Shown piece after piece: positions 34,254-42,810 of a DNA stretch of 64,000 bases. The position numbers were made by a program, and so were the translations under genes. The notes under the pieces are model-generated. The model was not told the DNA's origin. It did not search any database and worked only from the letters and a program-made list of their open reading frames with translations. Location: assembly GCF_000374185.1 (NCBI RefSeq), contig NZ_KB910518.1, forward strand, positions 67,951 to 131,950. The letters run 5' to 3'. This DNA comes from Paenibacillus sp. HW567 (GTDB lineage: Bacteria; Bacillota; Bacilli; Paenibacillales; Paenibacillaceae). Each line of letters opens with the position of its first letter. Position 1 is the first letter of the stretch.

Positions 34254-34709
34254 TTAATTAGCATTGATCCAACCCGAAGGTGTATGAAGACGAGTAATTA
34301 CACCATAGCCGGAAACAAATCTCCAGTTATTGGCACTATTGTCATAAGTGTATTCTAAAAATGGAAGGCGAACTTCAATTTGATCATATTTAGCGCTACT
34401 ATTTATAGTAGTGTTTACATTTGCAAGAAATTGCAGTCCTGAATTTGCCATGCCTTCGACAGTCGCTCTTTCGTTAGGGATCATTGAAGCAAATAGGGAG
34501 GCAACACCCAATGAAAGACTTGGTACAGTTTTCTTAAAGAGCAGAATAGACAAGACTGAAGTAACTGCAGCCATAGCAGCAACGAGATTAGATTGACTTG
34601 GTACCTTGATACCATGCTGAATAATAGCATTTTGTGCTGTAATCGCTTCGGTCACTTGGGCTTTGGACAATACAACAACCTGGGTATACTCATTTGTTAA
34701 AACGGACAT
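34254..34709 (-). CDS. Hypothetical island protein
   Basis: This 151-residue protein starts at ATG 34709 after AGGAGG, so it is probably translated. Residues 1-~45 are helical (MSVLTNEYTQVVVLSKAQVT), ~46-75 are hydrophobic and could be a membrane or packing helix (LVAAMAAVTSVLSILLFKKT), and the rest is mixed with a C-terminal beta-rich part rich in Asn, Tyr and Trp (NNWRFVSGYGVITRLHTPSG). No signal peptide or known domain is seen. It lies alone between an IS3 remnant and a recombinase relic, so it may be cargo of the island. I do not recognise the family. Confidence 0.6.
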   Translation of the reverse strand: MSVLTNEYTQVVVLSKAQVTEAITAQNAIIQHGIKVPSQSNLVAAMAAVTSVLSILLFKKTVPSLSLGVASLFASMIPNERATVEGMANSGLQFLANVNTTINSSAKYDQIEVRLPFLEYTYDNSANNWRFVSGYGVITRLHTPSGWINAN

Positions 34710-34903
34710 TTATATTCCTCCTGTTTTGTATTTAACCTAGCGGGCATTCTAGGCTAAACACTTAGTTTAGTTAAGGTAAGAAAAGTGCCCTTACTTTCCT
34801 CCTCACCTAGTAGGGAGATTTTGAATATCATGTAACAACCAAGGTAGAAAAATTTAATAATTTATGTGTTTTGCTTCTTTTCGTTTCGTCGTCTTCTCAA
34901 TAC

Positions 34904-34986
34904 ATAACACGACGAAAATGATATAATTGGAAATAGAGAAGCCGCATTCCACCGTTTCATAAGGGCAGAAAATTTCGTCGTGTTAT
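34904..34986. repeat. 14-bp inverted repeat before the recombinase relic
   Basis: ATAACACGACGAAA (34904-34917) and TTTCGTCGTGTTAT (34973-34986) are perfect inverse copies 55 bp apart; a partial third copy TTTCGTCGT lies at ~34884. They flank the promoter region of the tyrosine recombinase relic, so they could be its binding or crossover arms or operator sites. Confidence 0.55.
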
Positions 34987-35011
34987 CTATTTTGGTTAAA
35001 AGGAGCCAATC

Positions 35012-36002
35012 ATGTTTGAAGAATTTTTACAGCAACTAGAGAATTGAGGCGTCTCCTAAAAAACCATTACCAGTTGAGACAGAATCCGCGATCCAAAAAG
35101 ATATTGCCGATTTCAAAAGATATCTATTGGTTGCCTGTGGGAGGAATGGAAAGCCGGCTTCACCAGCAACTAATCAATTAACGTTTGTCCACTTAAATGC
35201 CATTTTTAGATTTTTTGCCGAACAGGGATACATACCAGACAATCCAGTGGGGCCAATTAAAAATCCCCCTAGAGCTCGTCGCATTCCGAAGTGGCTTTCA
35301 TGGAATGAACAGAACTTTACTTCGTGGGGTCCGGACCCAGGCGAATAAACGGGATAATGCGATTGTGCTGAGTTTTCTTCGATTGGGGTTACGAGTCCAT
35401 GAGCTTTGCGATCTGCAGCTCACAGATTTAACGTTAAGCGATCGGAAGGGGACAGCATATATCAGGGGTAAAGAGGATAAAGATCGAGAGCTGTCGGTTA
35501 ATGCCGAGCTGCGCGCTGCCCTGCAGGGGGACCTGAATGAATGAATTCGACCAGTCCTTACCTGTTCGTTTCAAGGCGGTCCTCAAAATCCTCTGAACGA
35601 GGTATTCAGCACATTATCGAAAAATACCGTGATCGAACAAAAATCAAGCATTTATCTTGTCACTCACTCAGGCATACGTTCGGGCATGATTTACTCGCCG
35701 CTGGTAATGATCTGCAGAAAGTGGCCATGCTAATGGGGAACTATAAAGAGGACGGAACTCCGAATATTGAAATGATTGAACCTGGCCCCTTATGGGAATC
35801 TGAATGTGAAGCACTTTTGCAGAATAGGGAAGTGTCATTCAATGAAATGCAGATATTATTCACTCCAATTTATATGAAAGAAAAGCTCGCATCCAGTACG
35901 CTTAGTGTAGATCATATTTTGAGTAAAAGTTTTAGTGAACAAGAAAGAGTGGACATTCTTAAGAGTGCAGAGTATTTGATCACGAGAAAGTATGGGAGGT
36001 AA
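35012..36002 (+). pseudogene. Tyrosine recombinase relic fused to an unknown C-terminus
   Basis: The gene starts at ATG 35012 after AAAGGAG (MFEEFLQQLEN) but breaks at least three times, near 35045, 35330 and 35540. Pieces in different frames give a SAM-like core-binding domain (NQLTFVHLNAIFRFFAEQGY), the first catalytic Arg block (SFLRLGLRVHELCDLQLTDL) and the HxLRH block (HSLRHTFGHDLLAAGNDLQK, then VAMLMGNYKEDG). After PNIEM the sequence switches to an unrelated tail (PGPLWESECEALLQNREVSF) and the catalytic Tyr is lost. It must be inactive. Confidence 0.78.
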
Positions 36003-36081
36003 TAGTTAGATCAAATATATACTTTGAGAAAGTTTTTCTAACTCTTGTTTTGCTGTAAAATATATTTGAAGCAGTTTGATT

Positions 36082-36430
36082 AGAACATAACTTTATTGTA
36101 AGTAACCTCACGACTATTTTTGGTCATTTTTTGTCTTAGAACAAAACTTTATTGTAATTAAAAAAAATAGAAAATAAAAAAACGTTGATGTACCAACGGG
36201 TTAGAGAACAAAACTTTATTGTAATGACACATATATGTGTCATTACAATAAAGTTTTGTTCTGTACAATTAAGTTTTGTTTTAAGAGAGAAGTTCCAATG
36301 GAGTTGTGTTTATAAATGGGGAATATGTTTTTATTCGTCCAGTTTTTGTTCAAGATAATGCTATATAAACCAAGACTCTATTGTGAAAATACGGCAGTAC
36401 AATTGCTGCAGAGAACAAAACTTTATTGTA
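36082..36430. repeat. Cluster of six 19-bp repeats, transposon-end-like
   Basis: The consensus AGAACAAAACTTTATTGTA occurs forward at 36082-36100 (one mismatch), 36138-36156, 36205-36223 and 36412-36430, and inverted at 36244-36262 and 36264-36282 (two mismatches). Multiple spaced and inverted 19-22 bp sites are the layout of TnsB-type transposase binding sites at Tn7-like ends. TGTACA occurs at 36262-36267. A TTTTGTTCT match at 30440-30448 near tnsA may be a leftover site at the other end. No gene is supported in this A+T-rich stretch. Confidence 0.7.
36205..36262. repeat. 58-bp perfect palindrome
   Basis: Bases 36205-36233 and 36234-36262 are exact reverse complements with no central spacer, centred on ACATA/TATGT. 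Each half contains one copy of the 19-bp repeat plus ATGACACATA. Such a perfect palindrome could be a head-to-head transposon end junction or a cruciform-forming site. Confidence 0.9.
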
Positions 36431-36713
36431 CCTGCAAACGGGAAAACGAGGGGGTTACCCGCGTGTTTCCCGGCGATCCAGGTGAATCGCCATCTTCTTC
36501 ATGTTCTGTACAGCTGCTGTCATCAGTGCAAGGACCCTTGAATTTTACTAAAAATGAATAAATAAGGATGATATACTTTAATTATTTATATATTATAAAA
36601 TAACCCATCTATTGCAACTTTTCGGGTTGAACAGCGTCTTTATAAATATCTGAATTTTCAGGATACTTGGAGTAAGTCATAACCAGAATGTTTCAAAAAA
36701 GGAGGATAAATAA
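36431..36713. other. Non-coding gap after the repeat cluster
   Basis: No gene is supported. TGTTCTGTACA at ~36502-36512 repeats the TTCTGTACA seen at the edge of the palindrome and is a candidate outer terminus of the island. The GGAGG site at ~36702 serves the next gene. Confidence 0.45.
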
Positions 36714-37640
36714 ATGAAAAAGAAAGTAGCAGCCAGTTTTCTGCTTACTGTAGCCCTGTCGTATACATTGCTGGGCTCTTCATTTGCCAACAGTACTTCC
36801 TATAAAGTGTCTATAAGCGGTTCCAGTACTACTTATGATGGACAGGTGGTCTCAGGACGGGTGCTTATTCCTGTGAAAGCCATCCAAAATTTCAAAGGGA
36901 TCAAGATGAATTGGAATGCTGCGACCAAACAGCTCAAACTGCAAAAAGAAAATTCCACTGTTCTGCTCACCGCAGGTAAAAGTGTAGCGTTAGTTAATAA
37001 TAAATCCGTTAGCTTAGATGTACCTGTTACAGTAATAAACGGAAGAACCCTTGTTCCAGTTCGGTTTGTGTCGGAGTCATTAAATTACAATGTGGAATTA
37101 AATCCATCGAACAAGCAGATCACTATTTCTGAACGTGCGAATTCAGTTCTGAATGAAAATTACAAAAGTAATAACCTTGCGATATCCAGGATTGCTGCTT
37201 TACAGTTTCCTATCAATAATTCGGGAATGCCCATGTTGACAGCAGATGACGAAGGTTTGAATTCAACCTATTATTTTCCGGAAGGAAAATCGGACAGTTA
37301 TTTTATCCAAACAGCAGATCTTGTTTATTATTATGAGATTAAAGGCGGTCAAGCCAAGCTGATGTGGGAAGCCAATCTAGATACCACTAAGAAATCTGCA
37401 GCAAAAGATATCACTAAGTTGTTCGGATATCAAGTCGAAAAACAGTATGGGACAGCGCCCCAGTTGTCCGAGAGATATGTCTTTTTTAATGTAAACCTGT
37501 TTACTTATATGATTCAATATGGATTTGCAAATTCTGATGGACAGATGTCGGAGCTGGGATCGCAAAAGAGCAGTTCTGAGGTGATTCAGAATAAGAACTT
37601 TGTTAGAGAGATTGATGAGGAACAACCGATTAGATCGTAA
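36714..37640 (+). CDS. Secreted stalk-domain protein
   Basis: This 308-residue exported protein has a signal peptide (KKKVAASFLLTVALSYTLLG, cleavage near SSFANS). Residues ~30-140 form a stalk/copper-amine-oxidase-N-like domain with two repeated halves (VVSGRVLIPVKAIQNFKGIK and VINGRTLVPVRFVSESLNYN), common on Paenibacillus surface proteins. The remaining ~170 residues are unassigned (YYFPEGKSDSYFIQTADLVY). AGGAGGATAAATAA lies before the ATG. It probably acts outside the cell at the wall. Its relation to the island is unclear. Confidence 0.78.
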   Translation: MKKKVAASFLLTVALSYTLLGSSFANSTSYKVSISGSSTTYDGQVVSGRVLIPVKAIQNFKGIKMNWNAATKQLKLQKENSTVLLTAGKSVALVNNKSVSLDVPVTVINGRTLVPVRFVSESLNYNVELNPSNKQITISERANSVLNENYKSNNLAISRIAALQFPINNSGMPMLTADDEGLNSTYYFPEGKSDSYFIQTADLVYYYEIKGGQAKLMWEANLDTTKKSAAKDITKLFGYQVEKQYGTAPQLSERYVFFNVNLFTYMIQYGFANSDGQMSELGSQKSSSEVIQNKNFVREIDEEQPIRS

Positions 37641-37677
37641 TCCTATATAGTGTAAAAATATATTGCTGTGTCCTAAC

Positions 37678-38379
37678 TTAAGCTTTAAGTGAGGCGTAGA
37701 TCCGGGAGTTAGCCAAATCGGAAGTAACAGTATAGTCGGCTGGTGCAGGAGTTGAACCCGTATAACCTTGACTTGCCCGCGGAGTGTGGAACAGCTCAGG
37801 AGCTCCTCCTGCGGTGTTTGTAGAATTGATAGCTACCCAAGTATTTGCTGTGTTTTTATAGCTCATATTGGAGATGCTAAATTGATTATGAAAGGTATTC
37901 CATGCAGGCAGACTTGTCGGCAAGGAAGTATAGTTCTGCTGGTCCGTCGCCAAAATGATTCGTGCATTAGTAAAGTTCTGATCCAGGTAGTTATTAGCAG
38001 TCGTGTAGACTGTATGATTATTTACCTGGAATATCATTTTTTTGTAGGTAGGGCTGCTTACAGTTTCGTCGATAGTTACCTTCAGATTGATGATTTCCCC
38101 GTCACTAAACTGCAGGTTAGGGCCGGAGGCACCGGTCTCACTCGAAGTTTCAGAAGCAACGGTCCAATGCCATTTATAAGCACCGGAAGGATCCTTAAAG
38201 TCCAGACTGTTCTGAACAGAAACACCTGCTTCAAGCGGCCCTAGTCCTACATAAGCCGTAATATACGATTCAATAGAAGGCATAGTCTTTGCACTTGGCA
38301 ACTGTATCGTAGCCTGGAATCCGCGTCCGCTATTACTTGCAAGAACCTTTACAACTTTAGCATATTCGTATAACGCCAT
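37678..38379 (-). CDS. Beta-rich hypothetical protein
   Basis: This 233-residue protein has no signal peptide and no recognised family. It starts MALYEYAKVVKVLASNSGRG and is dominated by short strands with aromatic residues (YKWHWTVASETSSETGASG; IIFQVNNHTVYTTANNYL-type), suggesting a jelly-roll or lectin-like fold. The absence of Cys, a Thr/Ser-rich surface and a soluble composition fit a binding protein. ATG 38379 has GAGTGG upstream. It is convergent with the stalk-domain gene. Its role is unknown. Confidence 0.6.
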   Translation of the reverse strand: MALYEYAKVVKVLASNSGRGFQATIQLPSAKTMPSIESYITAYVGLGPLEAGVSVQNSLDFKDPSGAYKWHWTVASETSSETGASGPNLQFSDGEIINLKVTIDETVSSPTYKKMIFQVNNHTVYTTANNYLDQNFTNARIILATDQQNYTSLPTSLPAWNTFHNQFSISNMSYKNTANTWVAINSTNTAGGAPELFHTPRASQGYTGSTPAPADYTVTSDLANSRIYASLKA

Positions 38380-38843
38380 TTTTTACCACTCGTATTTTTG
38401 ATTGTGTTTTTGAAGAGCAATACTGGGGGAATCACCTCAGCACGCTATTCCCTAACGTCTTGGCCTTGGCGCCTTATCGCCTTCATATATAAGGAGTGTA
38501 AGCAGCCTTTTTTACAACAGATAATTTAAAATTATTTGAAATCATACGTGATTGGCTGATTTTGCTATGTGGTGATAAAATAAAAGACTAAGAATCTTTT
38601 CAAATACAATGCAGGTGCCTGGAAATTTGAAACCGGATAAACGGAGATACTATTCAAAGAAAATAAAGGATTAGACTCGCGGGGCTTCATTAAGCTAATG
38701 GGAAACGTTAGTTGAACAACAACAGCGGCAGTCTAAGACTTTCTAAAAGCTGACGATTCTTCAATTCAAATACGTTTTTAAATGCTGTCCAGTGACATTA
38801 AAGATGGCATTTTGAGTTCAGAATAGCCAAAAAAACAATATCT
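38380..38843. other. Non-coding upstream region
   Basis: No supported gene. The minus-strand leader of the beta-rich protein includes a CTTGGCCTTGGCGCC segment and a TATAAGGAG-like sequence near 38490 on the plus strand without a following frame. The rest is A+T-rich and matches nothing I recognise. Confidence 0.5.
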
Positions 38844-38885
38844 AAATGGTCCCGTTGATTTTTAAATCAATCGGGGCCATTTTTG
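38844..38885. terminator. Bidirectional-type hairpin
   Basis: AAATGGTCCCG/CGGGGCCATTT with an inner TTGATTT/AAATCAAT stem, followed by TTTTT on the plus side. No gene lies directly upstream on the plus strand, so what it terminates is unclear. Confidence 0.7.
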
Positions 38886-38996
38886 CTTCATACAGGTAAA
38901 TGATCCCAGATTGACAGCCCCCCAAGCTATACCTATAATTTAAAGCAGATTATGAAAGCTGTTTCATTTCTGAAAGAAAGATATGACTCTGTGAGA

Positions 38997-39035
38997 TGAA
39001 GCCCCCTTAATTAAGCGGGGTTCATTTTATTTTTT
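38997..39035 (+). terminator. Hairpin just upstream of the response regulator
   Basis: TGAAGCCCCCTTAA pairs with TTAAGCGGGGTTCA, followed by TTTTATTTTTT. It ends about 18 bases before the ribosome binding site of the next gene, so it may act as a terminator or an attenuator for the two-component genes. Confidence 0.6.
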
Positions 39036-39064
39036 AGCGTATTTTGTTCCACAAAGGAGAATCC

Positions 39065-40600
39065 ATGGACACAACGCTCTGTAAAATATTGGTGGTGGAC
39101 GATGAGATGCTGGTGCGGCAGGGGATTATTCATCTGCTGGACTGGGAAGGGGAAGGGTTCCAGATTGCGGGGGAGGCTACGAACGGCAGGGAGGCTCTGG
39201 AGTTAATTGAGCTGCAGCGGCCGCATATTGTTCTGACGGATATTGTTATGCCCGTGATGGACGGCGAGGAGCTGATCCGGCTCGTCAAGGGGATGTATCC
39301 GGAGATTGAAGTGATTGTGCTCAGCAGCTTCAGTGAATTCGAATATGTGCGTTCGACCTTCCAGAGCGGGGTGGCCGACTATATTCTGAAGCCCAAGCTG
39401 GAGGCGGCATCTCTGCTGGCTGTGTTGAAAAAGACCGCGCAGCGTATTCCGCTGCTTCAGTTTGACTGGCGGGGGGACAAGGCACAATCCGCCGACTACA
39501 TTCTGGATAAGCTGGTCTCCGGCTTTCCGGTGGAGTATGAAGCGGAAGCGCTGCAGGCGATATTTCCTTTTCCCGGCTACGTGCTGCTGCTTGCGGACAT
39601 TGGCGACGATGCTGCAGGGGGTGGCCGCAAGGAAGAATGGCTGGAGAGCAGCTTCCGCTCCCTGTTGCAAAATGGAGACCGGGTGACCTGCCGCCGGCTG
39701 TCTCCACTGGAGGGGCATATCCGCCTGCTGTTTAATCTGGATGCTGACAGGCGGGAGGCGCTGCTTACGCTTGCGGATCAAGTATTCACAGCGGGTATAC
39801 GGGCGAATATGTTCCAGAATGTGGCGGTCAGCCGGACCTTTACGGAGCTGAATGAACTGCATACGGTTTATACGGTTGATCTGATGAAGCTGCTGGACCG
39901 CCGGTTCTTCCTGCCGGACCGCTGTCTGCTGGTGGATAGCGGAGAGGAGGAACGCCCGGGCCCAGTTTTTGATCAGGAGGCGTTCGCGGCCGAGCTGAAC
40001 CGGCAGGAATTTGATTTAGCTTTTGGACGCTTAAGCTCATATGTATCGTCGATGTCCGGGCGGAGACATACGGGAATGTTCGAGTTCAAATCGTTCCTGT
40101 GCCACAGCATGTTCCAGATCATCGGGATGCTGCTGCATTTCCATTATGAGGCCCGGGCCTTGGATGACAGCAAGTACGAGTATTTCCGCATCATTCATGA
40201 GGCCCGGCATATCGGTGAAACCGAGGCGCGGCTGGAGCAGTTTTTGCAGGATGCCACGGAATGTGTAACCAAGAACCGCAGCGGGACACCGGCGATGCAG
40301 AAGATACTGCTGTATATCGACGAGCATTATTCCGGTCAGCTTACGCTGACGGAGGTCGCCAAGCAGTTTCATTTCAACCCGTCTTATCTGTCCAACTATT
40401 TTGCGTTACATAACAAAGAAGGCTTCAACGAATATTTAAACCGGGTGCGGATCGAAAAGTCATGCCTGCTGCTGAAAGAAAATCCCGGTCTGTCCATTTC
40501 CGATATCAGCAGTCTCGTGGGTTATTCAGACCACAGCTATTTCACCAGAGTGTTCCGTAAGCTGATGGGCATCTCGCCCAGCCAATACCGGAAAGGATAA
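39065..40600 (+). CDS. YesN-type response regulator
   Basis: This 511-residue response regulator controls sugar-uptake genes. It has a receiver domain at residues ~5-120 (ILVVDDEMLVRQG; phospho-acceptor Asp in VLTDIVMPVMDG near 58; conserved Lys in YILKPKL), a long middle region of unknown fold, and an AraC-type double helix-turn-helix at ~405-510 (LTLTEVAKQFHFNPSYLSNY; ISDISSLVGYSDHSYFTRVF). AAGGAG precedes ATG 39065. It is paired with a YesM-type kinase 21 bases downstream; the likely target is the transporter operon that follows. Confidence 0.92.
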   Translation: MDTTLCKILVVDDEMLVRQGIIHLLDWEGEGFQIAGEATNGREALELIELQRPHIVLTDIVMPVMDGEELIRLVKGMYPEIEVIVLSSFSEFEYVRSTFQSGVADYILKPKLEAASLLAVLKKTAQRIPLLQFDWRGDKAQSADYILDKLVSGFPVEYEAEALQAIFPFPGYVLLLADIGDDAAGGGRKEEWLESSFRSLLQNGDRVTCRRLSPLEGHIRLLFNLDADRREALLTLADQVFTAGIRANMFQNVAVSRTFTELNELHTVYTVDLMKLLDRRFFLPDRCLLVDSGEEERPGPVFDQEAFAAELNRQEFDLAFGRLSSYVSSMSGRRHTGMFEFKSFLCHSMFQIIGMLLHFHYEARALDDSKYEYFRIIHEARHIGETEARLEQFLQDATECVTKNRSGTPAMQKILLYIDEHYSGQLTLTEVAKQFHFNPSYLSNYFALHNKEGFNEYLNRVRIEKSCLLLKENPGLSISDISSLVGYSDHSYFTRVFRKLMGISPSQYRKG

Positions 40601-40621
40601 TGCAGCAGGGAGGCGCCCGAA

Positions 40622-42385
40622 ATGGGACTAGTGGAGAAGTGGCTTAGAAAGCTTAGGGATCAGAGCCTGTTCAGTAAAATATTCGTCGTCATGGTGATCA
40701 GCATCATTCTGGTAACGCTGCTGATCACCGGAGTAACGGTGCAAATGTCACAAAAGCTGTTCGTGCAGACCTTCAGTATTACGAATTCCAAAATTATCGA
40801 CCAGATCAAAAGCGCGCTGGATAACTCCCATTACGCAACAGTCAACACAGCGATCAATGTCGGGCAGAGCGGTGTAATCAAAAGCTTCATGACGGAGAAG
40901 GATGTCAATTCGCTGGCGAATTTCAAACGGTATTACAGTATGCGCGATCAGATGGACCGCATTCAATCCGGCATGGGAGCTGGTATCGGTCTCTCTATTC
41001 TAGGGGTGAACGGAAGAAGCTATACCAGCGATAGTACCTATTGGTCGGGCTCCTCGGAGGAGTTGAAGAATCATCCGATTACCCAAGCTGCACTGGAGCA
41101 TAACGGAAAGCTCTTTTACAGCTTCATGGATGCCAGCCCGTTCAATTCGCAGAACCGCTATTTGATTGCTGCCAAGGCGCTGACCGCTCCCGGCCTTGCC
41201 AGCCCCTACGGCACACTGTACATGTTCACCCGGGAAAGTGATTTCCGCAAGAACTACGCCAGCTTTACGAGTCAGGGCAACGATGTAATGTTTCTGGATG
41301 CCGAGGGCCGGATTGTGTCCAGCAACCGTACTGAGCAGATCGGCCAGTTATCCCCTGACCTGCTGGAGAGTGCGAAGCATATCGCCGAGTCGAATCTCGC
41401 CAATGAGGAGCTGACGATCGGCGGGCGGGAGGTTATCGTGCTGGCCGATTATTTGCCGTCCTACAACTTTTATCTGGTGAATCTGATTGATAAAAATGAG
41501 ACCATCGGCACGCTGCTGGACAAGAGGATGATATTTCTTATCGCCTCGGCAATTGCTGCTGTAGCGGTGCTTGTCATCTATTTCCTGACCAAGAAGCTGA
41601 CCCAATCCTTGCGCACGCTGGTCAAAAAAATGTCCAATGTCACGAAAAAGAATTTTCATAACTATATGTCAGTGACGGGTACCTATGAAACCAGGCAATT
41701 AAGTACGGCATATAATTACATGCTCAAAGAGCTGAATGACTATGTGGGTCAACTGGTGGAGACCCAGAAGGAGCAGCGGAAGGCTGAACTGGCCGCGCTT
41801 CAGCAGCAGATTAATCCCCACTTCCTGTATAACACGCTGGCGTCGGTCAACATTCTGGTGCAGAGAGGGAGCAAGGAGCAGGCGACTGAGACGATTCACG
41901 CACTGATCTCTCTGCTGCAGAACACCATCAGCAATGTGAATGAGACGATCACGGTGGAAGAAGAGCTGATCAATCTGAAGCATTACGTGTACATTAACCA
42001 GATCCGCAACGGCAACCGCATTAAGGTGGATTATTTCGTCTCACCGGACTGTATGTCTGCCAAAGTGCCGAAGCTGGTTCTCCAGCCTTTTATCGAGAAT
42101 GCCTTCTTCCACGCATTTAATATTAAAACCTCGGGCAATATCTATGTCACCATTATGAAGGACCGCGATACGCTGCACTGCGAGGTGGTCGATACGGGAG
42201 ACGGGATGGATCTGGATAACAAGGGGCGGATTCCGGCCTCTTCTGTCAGCAGACAACTGTTCAGCGGTATCGGCATCCGCAACGTTCATGACCGGCTGAC
42301 ACTGCTATACGGCGAGCCGTATGGCGTATCCATTTCCAGCACACCGGGCCAGGGGACGAAGGTTTCTATTAAAATTCCCTGCTGA
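40622..42385 (+). CDS. YesM-type sensor histidine kinase
   Basis: This 587-residue membrane kinase has transmembrane helix 1 at ~residues 20-42 (IFVVMVISIILVTLLITGV), an extracellular sensor region of ~250 residues (dCache-like), transmembrane helix 2 at ~300-322 (MIFLIASAIAAVAVLVIYFL), HAMP, a His-kinase domain with the phospho-acceptor in QQQINPHFLYNTLASV near 400, and an ATPase with the N-box LQPFIENAFFHAF and G-boxes GDGMDL and GIGIRNVHDRL. It forms a pair with the preceding response regulator. The ligand is presumably a sugar handled by the binding protein downstream, which is inference. Confidence 0.92.
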   Translation: MGLVEKWLRKLRDQSLFSKIFVVMVISIILVTLLITGVTVQMSQKLFVQTFSITNSKIIDQIKSALDNSHYATVNTAINVGQSGVIKSFMTEKDVNSLANFKRYYSMRDQMDRIQSGMGAGIGLSILGVNGRSYTSDSTYWSGSSEELKNHPITQAALEHNGKLFYSFMDASPFNSQNRYLIAAKALTAPGLASPYGTLYMFTRESDFRKNYASFTSQGNDVMFLDAEGRIVSSNRTEQIGQLSPDLLESAKHIAESNLANEELTIGGREVIVLADYLPSYNFYLVNLIDKNETIGTLLDKRMIFLIASAIAAVAVLVIYFLTKKLTQSLRTLVKKMSNVTKKNFHNYMSVTGTYETRQLSTAYNYMLKELNDYVGQLVETQKEQRKAELAALQQQINPHFLYNTLASVNILVQRGSKEQATETIHALISLLQNTISNVNETITVEEELINLKHYVYINQIRNGNRIKVDYFVSPDCMSAKVPKLVLQPFIENAFFHAFNIKTSGNIYVTIMKDRDTLHCEVVDTGDGMDLDNKGRIPASSVSRQLFSGIGIRNVHDRLTLLYGEPYGVSISSTPGQGTKVSIKIPC

Positions 42386-42436
42386 ATTATGGATTGAACG
42401 GTTGTTTTTGCAGCATACTAGCTAAGCACGCTGTGA

Positions 42437-42468
42437 ACCGGTGCCGCATCAAAGGCGCCGGTTTTTTT
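42437..42468 (+). terminator. Terminator after the kinase gene
   Basis: ACCGGTGCC pairs with GGCGCCGGT around GCATCAAA, followed by TTTTTTT. Confidence 0.88.
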
Positions 42469-42470
42469 GC

Positions 42471-42517
42471 AAATATAAGGATTTATATGTTTTACGCTAT
42501 AAAACATCCTTATATTT
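42471..42517. repeat. Imperfect palindrome upstream of the transporter operon
   Basis: AAATATAAGGAT and ATCCTTATATTT are exact inverse copies, with inner ATGTTTTA/TAAAACAT arms around CGC; the left arm has four extra bases (TTAT). It lies ~295 bases before the binding-protein gene and could be a regulator site or an mRNA hairpin. Confidence 0.6.
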
Positions 42518-42771
42518 CTCGCTGAAACGGATACCTGAAAGGGATACAGAGTATCGCCGCTTCGGATGATTAGGCTCCTTCTGAGGATGGGATAGCTGCT
42601 GCTACTTGATCGGTGAGGTTGGATTTGGACGGATTTGACCTAAAAAAAGTGCGAAAGGAGAAAATAAGTACTAATTTGCTCCTGGTGGAAGCGGATACAA
42701 AGACAATAATATCACTATTTTAACTAAATTAATTTCTAACGAAATTAAGGACCCGGATGATATTCTTTAAA

Positions 42772-42785
42772 AGAAAGCACTTTCA
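42772..42785 (+). promoter_or_regulatory. Candidate cre (CcpA) site
   Basis: AGAAAGCACTTTCA matches the cre consensus at 12 of 14 positions. It lies just upstream of the binding-protein ribosome binding site, where CcpA could repress in glucose. This is a weak call based on the motif only. Confidence 0.35.
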
Positions 42786-42810
42786 AATATACGATAGGGG
42801 GATATAGAAC

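Noticed and set aside
36082-36430. CRISPR array
   Set aside because: The 19-bp repeats are irregularly spaced and occur in both orientations, and no cas gene is present.
36316-36561. An 81-codon frame across the repeat cluster
   Set aside because: It reads through a transposon-type repeat and has no convincing ribosome binding site.
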